Shown here piece by piece: positions 21,701 through 30,700 of a DNA stretch of 64,000 bases (positions are counted from its first letter, which is position 1; every line of letters begins with the position of its first letter). Location of the stretch: assembly GCA_037043235.1 (NCBI GenBank), contig JAWRVZ010000079.1, positions 1,588,001-1,652,000 on the forward strand, written 5' to 3'. The notes under the pieces were generated by a model. It saw only the letters and a list, made by a program, of their open reading frames with translations. It had not been told where the DNA came from and did no database searches. The DNA is from Rhodeus uyekii (lineage: Eukaryota; Chordata; Actinopteri; Cypriniformes; Acheilognathidae). The position numbers were made by a program, and so were the translations under genes.

Positions 21701-24700
21701 TTTTTATTTATTTATGAAAGTTGCTGATGCTCACAAACGCTCCATTTCAATAAATACAGTAAAAAAAACAGTAATATTGTTAAATTTAATTTAATAATAA
21801 AACTATTTTCTATTTTAATACATTATAAAATGTAATTTATTATTGTGGTAGAAAAGCTGAATTTTCAGCATAATTACTCCAGTCTTCAGTGTCACATGAT
21901 CCTTTTTCCAGGACTCTAGAAATCTTTACATTTATAAATGTATTTACTTCCACTTTTCAGTCAAATTCAGAAATATTTAATGTACAGGCCTCAGGGCCAG
22001 CGAAAATCAGACCAGGCTAAAAAAATAATGACTTGACTATTGGCTCAACTTATTGTACAGCCCTGCATATGGATGTAGATGTGTGTCAAAATATATGAGA
22101 CAAATTGATAAACACAAGACAGGAGGTCATTTGTTCCTCATCACTAACCCATTTTCTGTCTCAAATTAGTAATTAGGGCATCTCTCCATAGCTTTCAGTT
22201 AAACGACAACACTCAGAGTCCTCGGCCACCTCAGAACTGCAGCATAATGATCACTGTTGAAACCTGCTATGGACTGCTCTAAACATTTTGTCCTCATAAT
22301 CTCAGCTCACTGATGGATGAAGCATGTTTATGCAACTAATATGCAGGTGAGCAGAGCTTTATCTCTTACCGCGAGAAGCCCTTGGCGCAGTGCGGACACA
22401 CATACGGTTTCTCCACTCCTCCCTGGTGTGACCGAACATGATAACTCATTCGGTCCTTTCTCTTAAACCGCTGTTGGCAGATTGGACAGGAGTACGGCTT
22501 CTCATCCGAATGGGACAACCGATGCCGGTTAAGATGGTACACGTCCCTGAAAGCCTTCCCGCATGCCTCACAAGCATGGTTCTTCCTGACTGGATTGGGG
22601 TTAGGGTTGGGATTGGGATTAGGATTGGGAGTTGGATTGATGGGTAATGGGTTTGTAATTGGGATAGATATTTGAATCGGGGTGGGATTACTTAGGTTAT
22701 CGTTGATGTTGCTATTTGGTGCAGCCTGAAAAACAGTAAAACAGAATTTTTTTTAGATTTTATGGCACTGACGGTTTTGTGTTTAGAGCCACAGCAAATC
22801 TTTCAGTGCCTTCTGGGTACAACAAGCACAGTGTTTGCTGACCTACTAACCAACTGACTGCAAGTGTTCAACAAATGAGGCGAGAGCAGGTATGAGACCA
22901 TGTTACACAACCGCTGACGCATTAGCCTGATTTCTGCAGTCTTGGGAATTGGGAGCTAGAATGTTTGAAACCGACTATTTTAATTCATTACCGGAGAGAA
23001 ATAATGAATAGTACGCAATACGCAGTGACCTATTACTATTTGAGAGTCATAAATGTCATCTTTTTCTGCGTTGAGACATAATAGGCAAACTATTAATCTA
23101 TCTAAAATAAAATTAGACCTGGGCTGGAATAACTGAAACTGGTTGCAATGAGCAAAAGCAATTGCTTATATGAGCAAACCTCATATAAATTAATGGAAAA
23201 TAAAACAGGTCATATAAAAATGTAGCTCTTTTTTTTTTTTTTTTACTTAAGGTCTTATTTATTAATTTATAAAAACAGCGTAGAGTTAAAAATTAGATAA
23301 GAGCAGATAATGAGACACAAGGCATGAGGGGAAAGGTCACAGCAAGAACAATGCAAATGCAGCAAAGGTATGCAAAGACACAAACCAACCCGACCTGCAC
23401 CATTGTCCCAGTAACCACCACTGCAGTAGGAAGGGGCTGGTTCACTGTCATGGCAACCGTTGCTGGGGCGATAGAGACAGCGACTGTTTCTACCTGCTGA
23501 TTGCCGATTGGGGACGGATGGGTCATGGGATCGACTGCCGTGGGTATAGAGGCAGGTATGGACAACTGGAGTAGAGAAAGCGGGATGGTCTGCCTCTCCA
23601 AACGTGGTGCAGCCTTCCCTCCGTCCATTTTCTCTCTAGCGGCTCTGTCCTTCATCTTCACTCCAGTGTGGACAGACTGGTGACGCCGCAGGTTGTAACT
23701 GTTCTTAAACTGCTTATTACATATGGAGCAGATGTGAGCAGGCCGGGCTGGTCGCGTGACTGGCTTCACTGGAAAAGAGAAAGAGAAAACCTGTTAAAGG
23801 ACATTTTAAGTATGCATTCACAAGTGTAATCTATTTGTTACAACAACAAAAAAAAGAAAAGCTAGGATTAGGATGAAGCTCAAAAACATACTATGCTGTA
23901 TTCAAAGTTCCCACTTAAGAGCTTGGGAGCAGTAATTACGATAAGATGTGAAATCACATGGGTAATTTCATGTTTCTTTCTCTCCACTTACTGACAAAAG
24001 CTGGAAACATTTAGCACTAATGCATCCAACTAAAGTGCAAAAAATGCTTCATCTATGTATGTAACTTTTTTGAATCGCAATTTTTTTATCAGGGAGAAAT
24101 TAACTATAAAAAAGACCTATAAAAAGACAAAAAGAAAAGGGCTCAATATGCCTTTGGTTCTGGAACTATTTTTGCCAAATTGATTAGAAAAAGATTTGCA
24201 TTACAGACTTCTAAGACTTGAACCGAATCAAGCAGTTCCAGTATGAATCACATTGTAAAAACATTTGATTTGAAGTAAAAAGGTTTTGAAAAACTGGAGA
24301 AAGACGCTGGTACTAGAAAGGGTTGCCAGGTTTGCGTAACTAAATCAGCACAAACATGTATAAAACTAGCCAAAGTATATTTGGGGGTGGGGGGATTTTT
24401 CTGTGCAAACAAACCCCCCATAATAAATTTTATTCCCAAAAAGCAACAGTTTCTAAGTGGAAAGTATTAATATACATAATATTTGAGTGTTATGTATACT
24501 GTTAGAGTATATTTTAACATTGTGAATTAGCTATGATTTATTTTTTCATTTTAGTTTGTTTTTGTAATTTTGTCAATTATATTAATTTTTCTTATATTTT
24601 TCTGTTTATTTTTTGAAAATTTTCTATCAACTTTTGGCCATATTTATTTAACTTAAATTACTTAATCTAATAGCTATACATATTTTTCAGATTTATTTCA

Positions 24701-27700
24701 ATTACTGATTTTTACTAGTTTTAGTTAACAATAAAGACACTAGTTCATTAATTCTCTTTCTGTTTCCATGGTAACAGCAACTTCTATGAATGGCACATCT
24801 CTCTTCAAGTACAGAGTGCAACAGTACCTGCCCCCTTTATCAACGATGCTATTCTTTCCATTCATTTTTTTTCATAGAGATTTTAAAATAGTCAGCAATC
24901 AGCAATGGGGTGAATCATTACACTACAAACTTTGATTTGAAGCAGAAACATTCTTGAAAAGACTTGGTAATTAATGGCTTTACTGAGGGGAAGAACTACA
25001 ATCCCATGATGCATTGCAAACCCCTTAATCCAATTAAAGACGATGGAGAAGTATAAAACTAATCATTTATAAATGTTGATTATATGTAAAAAACAACAAC
25101 AACAACAACAACAAAAATATATTTTAAATTTACTGACAAACATTTCAGTATTTTGAGAGAGTAGTTAGATCGACTCTATTCATTCGCTGTGCTTCATGGG
25201 AATGGGCGGAGCGCAAAGACCTATTTTGGAGAGACTCTGATTGGGTAATGTAGTTTTTACCAATAATTCCACTGTTAAACACAATTATTTAAAAAATAAG
25301 CTGAAATAATGCAGGCTGACGTCTTCAACATAAGTTTCCTTATGGAGTCTTTACTTTTACGTGTTATAATTTGCATAAGTTTGGAATATTATTTAGGGTG
25401 CATGCACGTTTTCTCACTCCTATGGAGTGCAACAGTCAGGCTCCAGAAGTAAAAACTCAGTTTCCTTAAGGAGAAAACGTCTCCGGTTACTATCGTAACC
25501 TCCGTTCCCTGAGAGAGGCGGGAACGAGACGGTGCATGGAAAAAATGCATTTGGGAACCTCCCCTTCACGTAAATTTCTGAAACCTTATAGGATAACGCC
25601 AGTTGACAACTGGCCAATTGTCGCGCGATGCGCTCTGGCTGTCAGACAGTATAAATAGCATAAGCGCGGCACTTGCGTCAGAATCATGACTGAACACGGC
25701 ACAGCTGGTCAAGCGACGAACACGGCGGACGTTGCACCGTCTCGTTCCCGCCTCTCTCAGGGAACGGAGGTTACGATAGTAACCGGAGACGTTCCCTTTC
25801 GAGGGCGGGAACGAGACGGTGCATGGAAAAAATGCATTTGGGAACGGTGTTCAATCCCGCCGTGATTGAGACTTAGACCAGTCTGATACAGGGAACATAC
25901 ACCAAACGCAGCTCGTCCAATGGCAACGTCGCCACGTGTGCTCACTACTGATAGGTGCAGCTAAGCCAATGAAATCTTAGCTAAAGCTTGTCAAAATTTG
26001 CATATCAGCAGCATGAAAAATAGCGGGCTGCGTTATTACAAGGCAGACGTGACTATTCAGAAAGCATTAAAGCACAACTAGTGTGAGCGCATAGCGTCAA
26101 CGGCAAAGCGGTGACCGTGAGCACATAAGCACAAACTACTGTACAGAAATCCCCAGCGTCAACAGCACAGCGGTAACAACTGTATTTTGAGAAAAGTAGC
26201 AATATCCCAGGAATAATTGATTCAATTACTCACCGAAAGCACTTGAGACGCCAAAGATGGAACATCCAGTTTATAAAACCTGGCGAAGGTGTTCTGAGAA
26301 GACCAGCCAGCAGCAAAACAGATATCCTGTATTGACGTACCTCTAGACCAGGCCCACGATGAGGCAATAGCTCTCGTCGAGTGAGCTCTGATGTTGAGAG
26401 GGCATTCCTGTCCCTGATTCGCATAAGCCAAAGCAATAGCGTCCACTATCCAGTGAGAAAGCCTCTGTTTAGAGACAGCATTTCCTCTAGTAGCGCCACC
26501 ATAGCACACAAAGAGCTGGTCCGACTGTCGGAATGCGGCGGATCGGTCCAAGTAAATACGCAAAGCCCTGACGGGGCAGATAGCCCTCTGAGCGCCGATG
26601 TCCTGTGAGGTTGACGGCTCTGAAGACAAGGCGAGCAGAGAAACTACTTGCGCTTTAAATGGAGTAGAGAGCGATTTTGGCACGAAGCCAGGTCTCGGCC
26701 GGAGAGTAACACTGCAGTCTCCGGGCCCGAAACGAATACAATCGTCACTCACTGAGAACGCATGCAAGTCCCCAATGCGCTTAGCCGATGCCAGTGCGAG
26801 AAGCAGCGCCGTCTTCTGTGAAATCTCCTTAATCGCGACCGATTCCAAGGGCTCGAACGGCGGCAGAGAGAGAGCTCTCAGAACCAACGCCAAATCCCAC
26901 GGCGGAACCGATGGGGGGCGTGGGGGGTGTAATCTCCTCGCACCTCTGAGAAATCTGACCATTAGTGGATGCCTCCCGATCGATTGCCCGTCGTCCGGTG
27001 AACGAAACGAGGCGACAGCGGCCACATAGACCTTTAGAGTAGACGGAACACTCCCGTCATCCAGCCGGAGCTGTAAAAACTGTAACACATCTGACACGGG
27101 ACAGCTCACCGGGTCGATATTGTGCTCGTTGCACCATTTCACGAACACTCCCCATTTCAGGGAATAAAGGCGTCTCGTGGAAGGTGCACGAGACTCCGCG
27201 AGAGTCTCCAGCACACTAGAAGGTAGTGCGAGCTCTTCTAAGGCCCCTGAAGCGGCCACGCGTGCAGGCTCCACAGCTCGGGGCTGGGATGCCATATCTC
27301 GCCGCTCGCTTGAGACAGTAGATTCTTGCTGACGGGAATCCGCCACGGGGGGGCTGCCAGCAACTCTCGTAGGTCCGGGAACCACGGCTGATTCGGCCAG
27401 TTCGGGGCGACTAGGATCACCGATGCTCTTTCCTCCCTTATTTTGCATAGGACTAAAGGCAGAATTTTTACCGGAGGAAACGCGTACAACCTGGCTCTCG
27501 GCCAACGCGATGTCAGAGCGTCCCCCGCTAGAGGGGCGTGCGACAGGGAGAAAAACAGCGGGCAGTGCGCGTTCTCGCTCGTCGCAAACAGATCCACTTC
27601 TGCCCTCCAGAAGCGATCCCAGATCATTTGCACCACCTTTGAGTGAAGCCTCCACTCTCCGTGAGGAATCCCGTTCCTCGAAAGCATGTCCGCTCCGCGG

Positions 27701-30700
27701 TTTAGTACACCCGGGATGTGCGAAGCTCTGATGGAGAGGAGATGTTGATCTGCCCACAGCAGGAGGCTCGTTGCCAGCCCGAACAGGGCCCTGGAGCGCA
27801 CGCCGCCTTGGCGATTTATGTATGAAACCACGGACATGTTGTCGGTGCGAATCAACACATGCTGCTGTTCTATTTGCGGCAGGAAAGCCCTCAGGGCCAA
27901 ACATACCGCTTTCAGCTCCAGGCGGTTGATATGCCACTCGCTCTGTGACTCCGACCATAGACCGGAAGTCGGAACGCCCTCGCATGTTGCACCCCAACCT
28001 GAGCTCGACGCGTCTGTCGTCACTACGGTGCGTGTCGTCACCAGCCCAAGGGGAACCCCCTGGCTGAACATGTCCTGATTGGACCATGGTTCCAGAGCGC
28101 TGATGCAGCTGCGGGAGACCGTGATGCGCATGCGCCCCGCTGTCCACGCTCTCCACGGGACACGGGTCTTCAGCCACAACTGCAGTGGCCGCATTCGCAG
28201 CAGACCCAGGTGGCACACGGAAGACGCTGACGCCATAAGACCTAGAAGCCTCTGGAAAACCCTCAGGGGAACAGACCGGTCCTGTCTGAAGCCACGCAGA
28301 GCCGAAGAGATGGTCTCTATGCGTTCCGGGGCGAGGCGGGCTCGCATCGCCACTGAGTCGAAGCACACACCTAGATATGTTAAATACTGACTCGGGGTGA
28401 GCATGCTCTTCTGCATGTTCACTCGCAGGCCCAGTGACTCCAGATGATGAAGCAGCATGTCTGTATGCCTGATTAGCACCTCCCTTGTATGAGCTAGAAT
28501 CAGCCAATCGTCCAGATAGTTTAGAATGCGCACTCCGCTCGCTCTGAGGGGGGAAAGTGCTGCATCCACACATTTTGAGAACGTGCGCGGTGCCAATGCC
28601 AGCCCGAACGGGAGCACGGCATACTGGTATGCTGAGCCCTCGAACGCGAATCTCAGGAAACGCCTGTGGCGTGGCGCAATCTGAATATGAAAATACGCAT
28701 CTTTCAGATCTACGGACGCTAGCCAGTCCCCGGAACGTACCTGTGCCAGTATCTGCTTCAGCGTCGTCATTTTGAACGCGCGTTTGTGGAGCGCGCGGTT
28801 GATGGGTCTCAGATCCAGAATCGGACGGAGCCCTCCATCTCTCTTGGGCACCACGAAATAGCGGCTGTAGAATCCGCTCTCTAGCTCGCTCGGAGGGACG
28901 CGCTCTATCGCTCCTTTCGCGAGCAGACTGTGAACCTCCTGTCTCAGAACAGGTGCGCTTTGAGGGAGCGCCAGAGACGGGACCACACCAGTGAAACGGG
29001 GCGGTCTGCGTCTGAACTGAAGAGAATAACCGTGCTGAATTATTCCCAGCAACCAACCTGAGATGCCTGGAATGGCCCTCCAAGCTTCCAGGAAATGACG
29101 AAGCGGAGGGTAGGCTGCACGCTGCTCGACGAGTATCGGGAGCGGCGGGGAAATGTCGGCTACTATTGAGGGAGCAAGTGCATACTGTGGCTCCGCGCCG
29201 CTCTGAGGCAGGGCAAGCGACATAACACTGACAGAATGAGGAAGAAACAACTCTTTTTGTGAACAAGCATTTGTTTTTATTATTGCATCCGCACAAACAG
29301 GGTTTAACACACACACATTGCAATCGTCGCCCATACGAACAGAGGGGACATAACGCACAACATGGTGTTTTGGGGGCGGCCCACCCGCGAGCTCTCTCTT
29401 CCTCTTGACGGGACCGTCAGGAAGATGGCTTGCCTGCGGGAGGCTGTGCGCCGTCACGACGGGGGCCCCCCCTGGGCGCGTGACGCCTCTTCCCGGGCCC
29501 CGGCCATTGCTTGCGTCGGACATCCGGCTCCGGGCGAGAAGCCGCCGGAACTGCAGCCGCCGATTGCTGTGTCACCGGTCTGTGGGGGAGGCGCGGCGCC
29601 GACGCCGACCGCGCCCTTGAGGGCTGCTGGTACGCGCGCCTCGGCATCACGTGGCTCATCGCTTTCGCGCGCTTTTGCGCCTCAGAAAATTTTTCCATCA
29701 CCGACTCGACTGCGCCACCAAAAAGGCCGGCGGCCGCAATCGGTGCGTTGAGGAGCATTTTCCGGTCCGAGTCCCGCAGGTCCGCCAGAGTTAGCCACAG
29801 GTGCCTCAGGAGCACCACTAAAAACCCCATAGAGCGGCCGATGGCTTGCGCGGACCGCTTGGTTGCCATGAGAGCGAAATCCGTTGCCGCTCTCAGGTCC
29901 CTCACATCCTCCGCGTCCATGCTGCCGGCGTCCAGCAATTGCAGCAGTTTTGCCTGAAACACCTGCAGCACCGCCATCGAGTGGAGCGCGGACGCGGCCT
30001 CGCCAGCCGAGGTGTACGCTTTCTCTGCCTGGTGCGCCGTGAACCTGCACGGTTTTGACGGCAGCCCCAGACCTCCGCTCAGCATGGTTGAGGAAGGGCA
30101 CAGGTGCGCCGCCATCGCCTCCTCCACGGGTGGCACCCGCACATAACCCCGAGCTTCAGCACCGTCCACGTGCGAAAACATGGCACGCGGTGAGGAGTGA
30201 GCGCGAGCTGACTGAGGCGCCGACCACGACCTCACCACGTGCTCATGTACCTCCGGAAAAAAGGGGGATCCCCTCCTAGCTCCGGCTTGCTGGCGGCTGG
30301 ACTGGAGGAACCAGGAGTCCAGCTTACTTCTCGCGGGCTCCTGTGGAGCACTCCAGTCCAGGTCCAGCTCTTTAACTGCCCTCTCGAGGACCCTGACTAG
30401 CTCCTCCTGGAGGTCTAGAGGGCCCTCTGTGTCGAGGCACTCCGACGCCGCCCAGTCCCTGTCTGATGCAGCGAGGGATACTGAGTCCACGTCTCTGTCA
30501 TCCTCGACCGGGAGGAAGTCCGCGAAGCGAACTGGTGATTGGGGAGACGGCAGAGGACGGCATGCTGCGTCGTCACCGTCACCCCGCGAGTGTGTGGGGG
30601 GGCCCGCCAGCGGCTCGACGGCGGCAAAGGACCCCTTCCCCGCGATACTGCGCGCTATGTCCCTCCTGGATCTCAGCGCGCGCCCCGGCAGATCCCCGCA

